Source of the DNA: Paracamarosporium sp. OC-R06-R3
Lineage: Eukaryota > Ascomycota > Dothideomycetes > Pleosporales > Didymosphaeriaceae
Direction: 5' to 3'
DNA length: 64,000 nucleotides
Assembly: GCA_019828545.1 (NCBI GenBank)
Contig: JACVRA010000364.1
Span: forward strand, 248,001-312,000
In this document: positions 11,278 through 22,947 of the stretch, piece by piece
How the letters are laid out: each line of letters starts with the position of its first letter
Position numbering within the stretch: position 1 is the stretch's first letter
Notes under the pieces: generated by a model
What the model was told of the DNA's origin: nothing
Databases searched by the model: none
Seen by the model: only the letters and a program-made list of their open reading frames with translations
Position numbers and translations under genes: made by a program

Positions 11278-12596
11278 TACGACAGATTCTTAGTCCCTCA
11301 GAACATCGAATTCCGTCGTGTCTAAGCTCATACCAGTGCAAGCGGATTGCAGCCTGCTCTACTCGGAGGAAAAACTGCCGGTGGAACACCTGGCGCCCAA
11401 AAATCGTTCGTGGCTCGGAACCACTATGGCTTAGCAGCTGGCAGCCACCGATGGATTGAATAGATTAATAATACTCGGTTCCACTCTCACTGCACTCTGC
11501 AGCATCCTTTTTGCGATGTTCTGTCTGGCGTAAGGAGAATTCAGGGTGAACATCAGGAACTTGTAAACAGACATGGAAATGGTGATGGCGTTTTACTTCT
11601 CATAGCGGCCTTTGCGACGACATACTTGGTGTGGACCGTGGCTGGTGTGGTCTTTGTTAGTCAATGATAAGTTGTGCATGCTTGACTTGCACACATCCGT
11701 TTCCGCCTTGGAGTGCCTCATCTTATGCTTTGCTTGAGTGTGCATTGAAACGTAGATGGTTTCGTGGGTAGCCTGGCTCTGGTGTATCCGATGGTAATCA
11801 TCATCATCACACCACCGGACGAGCAGAAAAGTCCTTTCGGGCTCTCGCAATACAGTAATCAAGCGAGACACGTAGGCCATGCAGTGTACTTCGCCCCTTG
11901 ATTCTGACGCTTCATATACGCACTTGACGAACGTGGTGTGGTTTTGGATAACTCCACAATCACCACCTCGCAACAACACAACTAGATCTGATTTTGGCTC
12001 CTATGAGTGAGCCCATGTGACCGAAACCATCTCCGAACTCAAGCAGTGAGGAGTCGAAGCAGTGAGAGCTGTCAGGCATTTTGACGTTGAGGGTTTCGCT
12101 CATGCAAACACAAAGAGCATTTTGGTTCGGTTTTGTAATTTTCTAGTAGACTTCTTCTATAGTCAGGAAAGTTGACATCTCGTTGCCTACCGAAAACCAA
12201 GGAATAGTATGTATGAGGCTTTATAAAGATATCTCACGTAGCTCCATTGTGCTCTTGGTTGTTCATTACTACTTAAAGGTTGGTACATGACACACATCGG
12301 TATCAGTGTCGAAGTTGATCTTTTTGGCGCCCTTCGAAAGGATGGAACTCGGTTCTGAGTGGAGAGTAAGTTGGAGTAAGTGATCTAGGAGGAAGTAGTA
12401 GCCATGGATCGAATCGAATGGCGATCGGTTATGATAAACAATTTAATTGATTGCTGTAAACAAGTAGCCCTGCAAAAGGTGCCTCGTCATACTCATACTA
12501 CGACGAACGGACGCATTACCGAACACGCAAACGCCGAAAAGAAGCTGTAAGCTACAAAAACGACAAAAACCGGCAGGTAGCGGATTGACTGAGACC
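11278..12596. other. Intergenic, about 1.3 kb without supported gene
   Basis: It contains the 3' flank of the NCBP3-like gene, possibly its extra exon to 11463, and the 3' flank of the peroxiredoxin gene. A minus frame at 11593-11979 begins with a non-ATG codon and resembles nothing I know. Nothing else can be supported. Confidence 0.45.
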
Positions 12597-13418
12597 TTAA
12601 GCATCAACCTTTGCAGCAGTGTCGGCAACTTCGCTTGCCGTCTTTGCGATCTCCGCGTCTTCAGCTGCACCATCTGTGATGGGAGGCGCGTTTGGTCCTT
12701 CGGCAGTAGTGCTCCCATCCACGATCTTCTTGACCACAGCAACAGTCCCATCAGGGCTTCCCGGCTCTGCTGCGAGAACCTTGCCTGACTTGTCCACCAC
12801 GAACACACCACGCTTAGCGCTCTTTGGTCCCTTTAAGCCAATGGCTGAGATGAGAGTTTGGGTAGGATCGCAAATGAGCGGGTAAGGTAGGTTCTGCTTG
12901 GTCTTGAAGGTAGTGTTCGACTTGGGACTGTCGGTGGAGAGTCCGTAAATCGAAAGGCCGCTGACGGTCAAGGGTTCGTAGGAGTCGCGGAAGAGGCATG
13001 CTTGCTTAGTGCCTATGTGACAGCTTGTCAGCGTGACGCGCATTCGACGCGCTCAATGGGCGCACTTACACCCGGGAGTGGAAGCCTTGGGGTATGTGAA
13101 GAGCACCACGCCGCTCTTGCTCTCTTCCACAAGCTTCGCGAGCGTCGTCTTGCTTCCCTCGTGTGTCTCGACCTCACCGCCAAAGCTTGTGAGCGTGATG
13201 GTGTCACCAACCTTTGGCGCGATTGCGCCTGTGGCAGGGACAACGGACTCGCCGGACGGCTCGCCGTTAGACTTGCCCGAGAATTCCTTTACGGACTCGA
13301 CCTTTTCCTTGATGACTTCTTTGACCTTCTCTATCTTGGACTTGGGCGCCTTCTTCTCCTTCTTCGCCGGACGCACGGGCGCGGGAGGGGGCGTCTTGCG
13401 CTTGCGCAGCTCAACCAT
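12597..13418 (-). CDS. DOT5: Peroxiredoxin, PrxQ/BCP type (nuclear Dot5-like)
   Basis: Exons 13418-13070 and 13012-12597 encode 254 residues. The N-terminal 45 residues are strongly basic (ELRKRK, then PAKKEKK and KSKIEK), a plausible nuclear signal. The thioredoxin-fold domain follows. Splicing creates the active site PGCTKQAC: peroxidatic Cys117 and resolving Cys122 five residues later, the C-x4-C arrangement of atypical 2-Cys PrxQ/BCP enzymes. LSTDSPKSNTTF and KRGVFVVDKSGKV are conserved family stretches. The enzyme reduces H2O2 and organic peroxides using thioredoxin. The C-terminus adds an acidic, Ala-rich tail of about 45 residues not needed for catalysis. The symbol follows the yeast nuclear relative; localisation is inferred. 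Confidence 0.9.
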
Positions 13419-14790
13419 GATGCCGGATCGCAGATGGGAGTCGCGTGGTTTTCTGAAGGCTAAGATGTGGTCGCGGGGGTACAAGCGCACTGATGATGGA
13501 CGGGAATGGGGAGAAGAAAGCCGGCAGCGCAGAGGGGGTTGGTATAAGGTACGGTGGCTGCACGAGGGCCTGGCGCTTACATACACAACACGGCGGTAAC
13601 ACGCCGGGCTCTACAGCTGCGGCGTACAAGGAGGTAAGCGCGAGCAACTTGCGACAGAAGGGGCTCCGGTGTATCAACAGATCAGAGGATGCGCGTCAGG
13701 CCGGAGCACGTCTTTTGGGAGGACGAGGCAGGTGGGAATGGAGCACAAGCTGCGCCTTGGCAGACGTCCATTCCATATCGATATTAGGCAGATTGCCCTG
13801 CCGGGTTTGCTTCAGCTGCGCGGGAGCACTTGGGCAGGAGATGCAACCTGATTGGAGCTATGGAGACATCCGGGGTGGAGGTGAGGTGAACTGCAGGAGT
13901 TCCCGGAGGTTTGGCTAGGACCGAAGTAGCGCCGCTTACCAACTGTTCCGTCGACCAACATGCCTCCTTCATCGCATCCGCTTCATCTTGGATTTCGCCA
14001 TCTCAGTTGTGCCAGCGTGAATTGGTGCAACGACACACTTTTGCCTGGGGCTTGTAGTGCGCTGCGATGCTGGCCAGGACGTTGTGGCCACCTCCCACTT
14101 TGAGCCCCTTCCGCATCCCTCTCTACCCTCCATGCGTCCCTCCAGAAAGGGGTTGCACTCAGTCGTATTACATGCTGCAAACTTTCAACTGCACTACCGG
14201 AAATCCCTCGATCAGATCCGGCCGGCACATAACTCAGGCGAGCGAGACATGACTCGCTGGATTCATCACACATGTTTCCTACTCACGGCTCCCAAAACGC
14301 ATAATGTTAATAGTAGGCTTTTTGTTCAAGCATCATCACGTTAGGATTCCGTTTCCCAAGCCTTCAAACTCATCTGGTGAGTCTAATCGAGTGGTGTCTA
14401 GTACTGTTCCTTCTGCTCAAATGGTTGGTCCGGGCATAGGGGGCTGCATATTGCCCCGTGCCCGGTTTTGCCATCTTTTCAAATCCCGTGACTAGCAATA
14501 CAGAGGCAGTCAGTATTTGCTGTGCTTCTCACAAAAGCAAGTCTCTGTGGGTGTCCTGACGGGAAAACAAATACCATTAAATATACAGAAACTTCGTTCA
14601 AGGCAGTGCTTTCACAACAAGCAGCGACAATGAAGAGGGTTGGGATACCAGCAATGAAACAAGATTTAGGTGGAATCAGAATTTTAACCTTAGGCGCTCA
14701 AATTCCTAATGCATACTATGGTCATTGTGTACCACTCTTCGTGCAAATGCCGAGCTGTGATAGATTTGACTCCTTTCAATAAGTCCACCT
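13419..14790. other. Intergenic, 1.4 kb without supported gene
   Basis: It lies between the peroxiredoxin start and the 3' end of the large acidic protein. Frames on both strands (for example plus 13493-13918) are of mixed, unconserved composition. The first 200 bases must hold the peroxiredoxin promoter. Confidence 0.45.
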
Positions 14791-17790
14791 TTACTCCTCC
14801 ATCTTGTCGCCCTCCATGAACATGTCCTCACCTGCACTCGTATAATTGTCCTCTTCATCGAGCAACTCGTCAATCTCTCGCCTCCTCCTTTCTCTCTCTG
14901 CCTGTTCCTCCTTGCTAAGCCCCATCCATTTCCGCCCGTCCAAGCTTCTATATACCGTCGCCCCCGTGCCATATCGCTCCTCATATCCCATTTCCACTGG
15001 CCTGTCCACGTACAGACCCCATCCCTCCCACACGGCACCCCTATTCCTTGCTGTCATCGGTCCAGGCGTGATTCGCCAACGCTTGGTCAATTCCTCCTCC
15101 CTATCGCCGCAGGACGTCATGAGCCGGAACACCTGCGCTAGCTTATCGTACACGTATCTGTGCGGCCCCTTAACGTCATCCGGATTCCTCAACGACCCGT
15201 CGTGCGCCACAAACCGTGGATGATTCGGTGGTGGAACGTATGTCTCGAGCACTTCTGCGTGGCCTCGTTGGACTCTTCTCATCACATTTTCCCAGATGGA
15301 AGCAGGGAGGAATATCGCTTTTGACAGCACAAGAATTCCGGTTTCAGGGCGTGTGTAGCCCAGCATGAGACAGTCTGTGGCGCCCGTGAAGTTGCTATTG
15401 TGTGCCATTACGATTTTTGGGATGTAGATCTGGATGGGTATGCCATGGGGTGAAGCCGCTTGAGGGCCTGCATCTTGAAAGGCAACAGCCTTAGGAGAGG
15501 CGAGCGAAAGGCTACCCGCGAGACTGGCTAGGGGTGTCATTTGCGAGGGCGATCCTTGGCCGAGGCCTACTGTGAGAGGTGAGAGGGAATTTAGCTGAGA
15601 TGGCTGGATAGTTAGATTGGGAGGTGGAGGTGCGCGATTTGTTGCCTGCATCATCTGGGCGAAAGACGTAACTGCCGGGCTTCTCGATGGATAAGTGTAC
15701 AAATCTGGAAGCGTTAGTCTTTGCGAGCCTGAAGTGCTTGGTGCTGGTTGTAGTGTATTTGATGTGTTTAAGTTCTGACCTTGTACAGGCATCCCTGGTG
15801 AGTCCATGTTATGACGACCTTGTAGGAGAGCTTGCAGTGCTGGTGAAATAGTTTGTTGAAACATATGGCTTTGCACCGAGCTGCCAGACTGCGGTTGCGT
15901 AACGGTAACCACTGGGATGTTTCTAGGGGTAGACAACCCAGGCAGCTGAGGCCCCGGACCTGTATTTATTGGAGGCACTGCCGCATTTGCGTGTGGTGCG
16001 AAAGGGGCATGTGTTCCTACTCTTCCTGCTGGTGGTGCAGCAGGATTAGCAGGCACTCCGGGTTGGAATCCACCACCCATCGACGGCTGTTGGGGCGGCT
16101 GATGTTGGGTAAACAAAGCCGGATTTTGCCTACGGATAGTTGCTTGTGCTTGTGGATTCAATATTGGCATGAGGTCGGCCACCTGATTTTGAGTGAGGTT
16201 CTGCATAAAAGCAGAGATGTTTGAAGACATGGCAATGTTATGTTGTGACGGTGAGGTTGATTGAGTATAGTTTGGTGGAGGTTGTAGTGAAGACGCACTA
16301 AGGGTTGCACTCGTGGGAACGTCGCCGTCTTCTTCACGCTCGTCTGGATCAATATCGTCCGGATCAATTGAATCATCATCGTCGTCGTCGTCGTCGTAAT
16401 CGTCGTCGTCCGCGTCTTCATCACTAGAATCTTCCCAGCGAGTACGCGGTCGCGGTCGCGCCGGAGGGCGCGCAAAAGCGTTTGCAAGAACCTCTGACTT
16501 CGTTTTCCCAAACATCGGCAGAGGAACGGCTTTGACAGGGGGGTCACGGTCGTTGTTGATCATGCTCTTCAACTTGGCTAGGAATGCAGTTACCTGATCC
16601 AGGCGACCTGACTGTGCTGGTGGTGCTGGTGTTGACGGTATAAGAGCTGGTGGAAGAAGGGAATCCACGTTTGTTGCAGTGGTCATTGCAGCTCTCCTTG
16701 CTTCTTCTGCAAGCCTATTACTGATAGCAATCTCGCGTTGCTTCTCACGTAGCTCTTTCATGCGCTGATTGTCTAGGAACATTGCGTGGGCGCACGGCTC
16801 CTCTTTATAGTAATTGAGAAAACCATCTCCATTGATATCTTCAGGAGTCTCCTTCGGGCTCATCGGCTGCAGCTTCTTGTAGTTGGCGATTTGTCTCGTT
16901 GTGACTCCAGCCTCCTGCAAGAGCCACAACGCACGCTGCCGATTCTTGAAGCACGCTGTGTAGTACTGTTGGCGCTTCTTGTGCTCATGGGGCACATTGA
17001 TAAGTGGTGGAAGAGGCTCGTCCTCCAAGTTAATCGGTCGTTGTATGCCGAACCGAACCTCTCGGTACTGCAAGCGCTCACTTTGTTCCGTCAACCGTTC
17101 CATCTCCTCCAAGGCTTGTGGTTTCTTGCGCTTCATCAGTCTCTCGCCCATCTCTTCAGCGGCCTTGTCTAGGCCGTCCTCTTCCTTATCTTTGCTGTCG
17201 TTGCTGAATAGTGGGAGTGGATGAAATTCGAATAACCACAAGCTCGGGATCTCCATGCGAAGCGCAGCTTTCAGCGCCATACCACCACCTTCGTAGTAGT
17301 CGACCCATTGATATAGAAACTCAATATAATTGGGCACGAGTTTGCTGTCGACCTGCACGATGTCAATAAGAATGCGCAGCATGCCTTCTTCCTGGAAGAG
17401 TTCTGGGTGAAGCAAACGTCGCTCGATTCTAGTGAACGCAGGCGGCTTCCGCTGCTCAAGCCCGTTGTTCTGTGCGACAGCAGATAGAGCGTCCATCCGT
17501 TGTTTCTTCGCTGCAGGTGCACCCGGGGTTGGCTTTTCAACTTCCCATTGTACAAACCATGTCCAGGCCTCTTTATGCAACCACTGCGGGCTCCGTGCGA
17601 AGCGATCGGTGAAATCTTGAAGTAGCGCCATATATATCTCATGATTGGTGTCGATCCGGTAGACAAGCATGTTACGAACATACTGCTCATAAGGTACGAG
17701 CGAGGGGAACTGCTCCACGTTGCCAAACACATCGTGCAAATTGAGATAGCGGTCGTCGAGTAAGTCGGGAACCTTGCCGTGTGATGCCAT
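14791..17790 (-). CDS. Large acidic fungal protein of unknown function (999 aa)
   Basis: One uninterrupted exon encodes 999 residues; the first ATG (17790-17788) sits in a good context. Residues 1-390 are compact and probably helical. A short DINGDGFLNYYKEEP segment near 320 resembles a single EF-hand loop. Then comes a low-complexity region with an Asp run near 460-480 (a GTC repeat in the DNA) and a long Pro/Gln/Ser stretch. A conserved-looking C-terminal domain follows (IPIQIYIPKI, TRPETGILVLSKAIF, TRNRGAVWEGWGLY-type patches), ending in an Arg/Glu helix and an acidic tail. No membrane segment or signal peptide is seen, so it is probably nuclear or cytosolic. I do not recognise the family and assign no function. 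Confidence 0.85.
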   Translation of the reverse strand: MASHGKVPDLLDDRYLNLHDVFGNVEQFPSLVPYEQYVRNMLVYRIDTNHEIYMALLQDFTDRFARSPQWLHKEAWTWFVQWEVEKPTPGAPAAKKQRMDALSAVAQNNGLEQRKPPAFTRIERRLLHPELFQEEGMLRILIDIVQVDSKLVPNYIEFLYQWVDYYEGGGMALKAALRMEIPSLWLFEFHPLPLFSNDSKDKEEDGLDKAAEEMGERLMKRKKPQALEEMERLTEQSERLQYREVRFGIQRPINLEDEPLPPLINVPHEHKKRQQYYTACFKNRQRALWLLQEAGVTTRQIANYKKLQPMSPKETPEDINGDGFLNYYKEEPCAHAMFLDNQRMKELREKQREIAISNRLAEEARRAAMTTATNVDSLLPPALIPSTPAPPAQSGRLDQVTAFLAKLKSMINNDRDPPVKAVPLPMFGKTKSEVLANAFARPPARPRPRTRWEDSSDEDADDDDYDDDDDDDDSIDPDDIDPDEREEDGDVPTSATLSASSLQPPPNYTQSTSPSQHNIAMSSNISAFMQNLTQNQVADLMPILNPQAQATIRRQNPALFTQHQPPQQPSMGGGFQPGVPANPAAPPAGRVGTHAPFAPHANAAVPPINTGPGPQLPGLSTPRNIPVVTVTQPQSGSSVQSHMFQQTISPALQALLQGRHNMDSPGMPVQGQNLNTSNTLQPAPSTSGSQRLTLPDLYTYPSRSPAVTSFAQMMQATNRAPPPPNLTIQPSQLNSLSPLTVGLGQGSPSQMTPLASLAGSLSLASPKAVAFQDAGPQAASPHGIPIQIYIPKIVMAHNSNFTGATDCLMLGYTRPETGILVLSKAIFLPASIWENVMRRVQRGHAEVLETYVPPPNHPRFVAHDGSLRNPDDVKGPHRYVYDKLAQVFRLMTSCGDREEELTKRWRITPGPMTARNRGAVWEGWGLYVDRPVEMGYEERYGTGATVYRSLDGRKWMGLSKEEQAERERRRREIDELLDEEDNYTSAGEDMFMEGDKMEE

Positions 17791-18196
17791 GGCGGGGCAA
17801 GAGCGAGAGTGGACGGATGTTGCGGCGGTAGAAGGAACTGTGGATTGTATCGAGGTAAATAAAGCGTGATGTTTCTACAGCTAGTGAGCCCGTGCGCCCC
17901 GGTTGACGACTACGAGTTTATTGAGACAATAGTATCCGTGTTTCCGGGATACACGTGATGAGGAAGTGAAGGTGATGGACAAACGAAATGATATGTGGAA
18001 AGCGGGTGCGTATAAGTAAGTTGAAAAGATTTATGGGAGACGCGAAGACCTGGCCAAAAGCCACACACTCGAAAGCAATACTCGGAATCTATACTCTTGC
18101 CAGCATTCTGCCCTCGTCCTTTAATATGCGTAAAGAAGGGTATCGTCACCTGCAAGATCTCACTCTACACCACGCAATCGCCTCCGTCATGCGCCT
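17791..18196. other. Promoter of the 999-aa gene and 3' flank of MIC12
   Basis: Both flanking genes read on the minus strand. No coding frame with family resemblance is present. Confidence 0.45.
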
Positions 18197-18597
18197 CTAT
18201 TTCTGTTCCCTGATTCTCTCCACTACGGCACCCACCCCATCTTCCGCACTCTCCCTCATCCTTCTCCAGTCCGTCTCATAGATGCCCTTCAAGCTTGTCT
18301 CCAGCAATCTGTTCCACTTGTCCTTGGCCATCTCAGCCAGCCCTGCGGGTACCACACGTGCTGTCGGTTCAGGTGCAGGTGGTTCTGGTTCGACTACGTT
18401 CTTGAGGACATTCCGTTGTTGGCGAAGCAGCGCAGCTTGAGTGACGCGGTTCCTCGTATGGAGCGATATGGTCAGGTAGAGGACTGAGGCAGTGAGGGTG
18501 AAGCCTCCAAGCTGTGTGAGGGTCAGCCCTGTCTTTTGCTTTTCTTCTTGTAGAGAAAGGTCGTGAGAGCGCATACAAAGCCAGTTGTGAAGCCCAT
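18197..18597 (-). CDS. MIC12: MICOS complex subunit MIC12 (Aim5)
   Basis: A seven-codon first exon (18597-18577) and exon 18511-18197 encode 111 residues. Splicing gives MGFTTGF-LGGFTLTASVLYLTISLH, a single N-terminal membrane segment (about residues 8-25), followed by HTRNRVTQAALLRQQ, the signature of fungal Aim5/Mic12. The C-terminal half is a charged amphipathic helix region ending ERIREQK. Mic12 is a small inner-mitochondrial-membrane subunit that helps link Mic60 and Mic10 subcomplexes at cristae junctions. Reading through the intron instead yields an unlikely 187-residue frame that lacks a proper start, so the tiny first exon is preferred. Confidence 0.92.
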
Positions 18598-19243
18598 GGC
18601 GGAGGATTGCGTGTCTCGGAAGGCGGTTTAACGGCGAGCGCGTGGCGACGCCCGGGTGCTGCGCGCAAAACCAATGGACGGCGAGACAGGATTGGATGTA
18701 TTCCGAGTGCCAACAAAAGCTAAGATAGAGCAAAGCAAGGCCGATGCGCGTCGTAGTCACTGAGGGCCGGTTTCGCGATCAGGTCCAGTGTGCAGTGAGG
18801 TCAGACGTCCGCAGCGATACGGAGCGATCCTATTCGGAGCCATCGTCAAACTTCCCATTGGGGCAGGTGCGGCTGGTGTCGAACGCCGTGGCACTGCACC
18901 GGTGCCGGACAATCAACACTGAGGAACATTGTGGGACCATATGCAGTTGTCGAGGGCGGTGTTCTCCAAGGTAGCTGGCTATGATGAGCTTGCTTAGGGT
19001 CAATTTTCTGCCTGTGTATGTAGTCTTCCTGTGCCTAGCTGTGGGCGCATCCACACCGATTTGCAAGCTTCCTATGTGTCCGATCTGAAATCGAATACCG
19101 AGCTGAAGTTGATGGTGTACGCACAAAAGGAGACTAAATCTACAGTCTACTACAATTCAAATACATTTAGGGTATCATGCTGTACATATTATAAAGCCTC
19201 ATCCGTCCACACATCATAAGCAACCATTCTGGTGATAGTCCTT
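18598..19243. other. Promoter of MIC12 and 3' flank of S41-type protease
   Basis: No supported gene; the two flanking genes are both on the minus strand. Confidence 0.45.
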
Positions 19244-21609
19244 TCACAATTGCACCAAGAGCGCAGCAACCGTCACAAGCAACGCCATCACCGACGCACT
19301 AGCTCTACTTCCAGCTCCCTCAAACTCAGTCGGGTTCTGGCTCGTGGCAGCTGCCTCAATCGTCCTATTAGACTCCTGGCCTTGAGGCACAGGCACGTCC
19401 TCGTTCTTCAAAGCCCAAGGCCCATAAGGTACAAAGCCTCCACTAATGCTGCTCTTGTGCCCCGTCGAATTTTTAACACACTTGCTTTCCGGCTCTAGGT
19501 ACGCATCCCACACCTGCTTCCAGATGGTGTCCGGATCTGCGAAGCTCTCATGTGTGTAGAAGATCTTGCAGTCGGCAGCTTCGTAGACGTATTGAAGCGG
19601 CGTGGAAGTCTTATCTCCTTTGCGCATTTCAAGCTGAACCTGGAATCGTGTCCTGCCATCACCAGCGCGCTTCTGCAGTTCCAGTGTGTCAATGAATTCG
19701 TCCAGCGTAGATTCACCAGCGGGGTAAGACTCGAGGTCGAAGGTGCGCGAGATATTCCGCATGTGTTCTGCTTGCTCGATGCCACGCATCAGCGGAATAA
19801 CTTCGCCGCCTTTGGTCCCGGAAACGACTTGGATGGGGCCTTCGGCGGCGCGTCCACCAACTGTGACTGACCGAATGCCAGCGTTGTTTTTGAACTCTTC
19901 GTGGATGGCGGCGCAAGCAGAGCCGCAGAGGCCGTCGGTAAACATGACAATGTTGCTGTGATTGAAGGGTGTCTCGCGGTCAGAGGTGTCCGTGAACTTA
20001 AAGTCGCCGTAGCGAACCGAGACGTCATCTGCATTGGATAACTGTACAAGTTAGTAAGCTGTTGCTGCATGATACTATATGGCTGGGTCTTGAAATTTGA
20101 AGGGATGCTTACATTGTATCTCATTGTCAGGGTGTACTGGTCATCGTGGAACAACTCAGGGCCCTTGAACTGTTCCCAACTCTCAAAATCCTTGCCCTGC
20201 GCATCCAGAAAATGTGAGTAGCCCCAGTACCTGTAGTGCTCGTTGATAGTACCATTCCACATCTCCTTGTAATAATCATGCATCGTATCATTGTTGTAGA
20301 TCTCGCTGACAGCATCGCCAATGAGCTTGAAGTGAGGATTGGCCCGATACCTGGAGCCTTGCCACGGCTTCCGATGCGGGAAAAGTTGCATGAAAACATC
20401 AAATAGCAACTGTACGGAGCCGCCACCATTTTCGCGCAGATCAATAATTAGACGGCTCTTGTCCTCCTTTTGACATGCCTTGAGAAACTCGGAGACGACT
20501 TCTTGGAACTCAAGACCATATTCATCGTCTTTGGGGTCGAAAGTGATGATTTTGAGAACAGCGATGTCATCGTAGCCCTCACCAGTAAGAAAATATCCAG
20601 CAACAGCACCACTAGTAGCATGTACAACCGGTTCTGGGAAGCGTGAAGCCACAATAGCACGCTTGTTCCGACGGCCGTTGTGGTAATTGTCCTTCGGTAT
20701 AACAGCCGCTTCTCCAAGCTTTCCATTGTATTGCGGTTTCCAGATACCCTGGTCGTTATCGCCGGCATATGCTCCAAAAACATCACCTTTGCAGAACTTC
20801 TCGTAAAAGGATTTACCGTCCTTCACGTCGGTAAAGTCCTCATTCGTCCACGCAGAGTTCATGTACTCGATCTCTGTCCCGTTGGTGAAGGTAATGTTCG
20901 TTTCAGCACCATCAAATCGAGACTGAGTCATGAAAGCACCAGACGTAAGTGTATCGCCTTTAGCCCACAGGCTGTTGAGTCGACCATCCGTATCGCGATA
21001 TTGCTCCCACTGTGCTAAGTTCTCCAGGTATGACCATGCATCATTGCCGTTGATCTTCTCAATGTCTGAAATTTTGTCCTCGGTGAGATTTCCGTCCGCA
21101 ACCTTCAACGCATCGAAGGTCACGTAAAGCTTCGGGAGTTGCACACCGTCGTCCGACAGCGCTACAATACTGACATCTCTCCGCCAGTGGAATACTTGCA
21201 GGATATCCGGAACATAATTGAAATGGTAGTCGCCAGAACGGATCGTGATCTTCTGGATAGCAAGCTGGACCTGGAATTCGCTCTCGAAGTTGTCCAGATT
21301 GTCCTTGATCTGGTCCAATTCCGCAATGAGATCTAATGGACCATCCTCCCAGTCTGCAGGTGGATTCTTTAGCCAAGTGATGTCAGAATGCCATTGCCAC
21401 GCAACCTTTAATTCGTCGATAAGCTGTTTATCACCCTCCACATCTACAGGCACTGAGTTCAAACAGTCAAATGCTGTTTCTGCGGGGAAGGATAAGGCGT
21501 CCTGTGATGCTAGAGTGGCGATGTATGCGCATGGCTCGACATTATTAGCCCCTCTGTTGCTCTGTACACCAACAATGGCCGTTGAGGCTAGCAGAAGACC
21601 CCTCAACAT
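19244..21609 (-). CDS. Secreted S41-type (tail-specific-like) peptidase, probably GPI-anchored
   Basis: Exons 21609-20113 and 20041-19244 encode 764 residues. The N-terminus (MLRGLLLASTAIVGVQS) is a signal peptide and the last 15 or so residues are hydrophobic after a small-residue stretch (EGAGSRASA), as in GPI-anchored proteins. Around residues 415-425 LIIDLRENGGG marks the S41 core, and after the intron FTDGLCGSACAAI places the likely nucleophile at Ser540. The intron, with a TACTAAC branch site and acceptor at 20042, was chosen over a nearer AG because only it keeps frame. Fungal relatives are secreted or cell-wall proteases of the CPAF/S41 superfamily; the substrate is unknown. Many NxT/NxS sites fit secretion. 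Confidence 0.9.
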
Positions 21610-22777
21610 GATGCTGAACTGGTCTAGAATGCGAACAAAAAATAGAACAATGCTTCGGAAGATTGAAACGATCGTCAGAACGAGTGACGAAAAGCGACAA
21701 TTCAAAAGAAATAACCGCAGGACCGTGACCGACCGCACACAATTATGGTACGCCACGCAGCAACCCAACCAAAGGGACCTCTATATTCTATATATTTAAA
21801 AGCACAACGACATCCTACCTCCAGCTCGCAGCCGTGCACCTTCTTGGCGTACAAGAAAACGCCCTGGCTTCTGGCCCCAAGGAATGTCCACGTGCGAATA
21901 GGATGCGTGCACACCGTTAAGCGAGAAACGAGCCTCAGGTGTAGAGGGCTGAGTATAGTAGCTGGCGCTGGGAGAAACGCGCCGTATTACGCCGGCGTAC
22001 GAAAGGGGGCCCATGCGTATGGCTTGTCGTGCGATAAGTTAGTAATGTTGGGTTGGTACTTTTGGTGAATGATGGCTAGTTGCACCAGTCCTCACGAAGG
22101 TGGTACTAGAATTTGCCCATCCAAACATTGTCTAGGGTATACAGACATTGATAGTGGCACTCCCTTGCTAAGAGTGTTTGCGAAGCTGCGTCTTCAGCTG
22201 CAGTTCAGAGGATTTAGCAAAAGGCCAGTTTGAGGCTCGTGGGCGCCAAGGACCAAACAACTGGCAGAGGTGCTGACTATGCCACAAGAGAATTTAATCT
22301 TAACTGGCATGTTCCAGACTGCGTATGTCGGACTTTCGATACCGATGAATTACTGCCTCGGACCTCTCAGGTCAAACGTTTCCAGGCTTGATGTATGCGA
22401 AAACATTTCCACAAATGTGCTTCTGGTCTAATCTTCGAACATGTTTCCGTAGGTTTGGCTGCTCGATACAAATACTCCTTGCATTTCCTTAGCGCACGAA
22501 ACTAGTTGATGCCGAATCGAAAAGGCTGACTTCGATCAAAGCTGACCTTAAACCTGAACAGAAGCATCTTGGCGCATTGAGGTACTAGCTAAGCGAGGCA
22601 AGAGGGCATGGCGTCGGCGAAAGCTTTGTATGACACCTATTTTGAATCTACCAAGAACTTGGCGATGTGCGCGAGTAAGGCCAAGCTTTTTCTCACAATG
22701 TTCCAACTGCAATTGGATTTGCACTGCCTTTCTAAGGCGGACTTGCATATGATTCGACGCGGAAGCGAAAACAAAAG
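21610..22777. other. Intergenic, about 1.2 kb without supported gene
   Basis: It lies between the protease start and the tandem repeat before the hydrolase. Frames are short and overlapping. It contains the promoter of the protease. Confidence 0.45.
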
Positions 22778-22904
22778 GTTGTTCGCGGGACTTGTCGTTC
22801 CGAGCAAACCAGTATCATGTGGTTTTTCTGGTGTTAAAAAGTTGTTCGCGGGACTTGTCGTTCCGAGCAAGCCAGTATCGTGTGGTTTTTTCTGGTGTTA
22901 AAAA
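22778..22904 (+). repeat. Two-copy tandem duplication, 63/64-bp units
   Basis: Unit 1 is 22778-22840 and unit 2 is 22841-22904. Both begin GTTGTTCGCGGGACTTG and end with CTGGTGTTAAAAA. They differ by two substitutions and one extra T. The second unit ends 43 bases before the start codon of the hydrolase, so the duplication lies in its leader or core promoter. Confidence 0.95.
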
Positions 22905-22947
22905 GTGGACGACGGATGATGGATGGTGGACGGTAGAAGCAGTAACA

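Noticed and set aside
11593..11979. 128-codon minus frame
   Set aside because: It begins with a non-ATG codon and has no recognisable domain.
13493..13918. 141-codon plus frame
   Set aside because: Composition is unlike the genes around it, and it lies over the promoter of the peroxiredoxin gene.
16377..16413. GTC microsatellite as a possible mobile or structural repeat
   Set aside because: It is simply the coding run for consecutive Asp residues in the large acidic protein.
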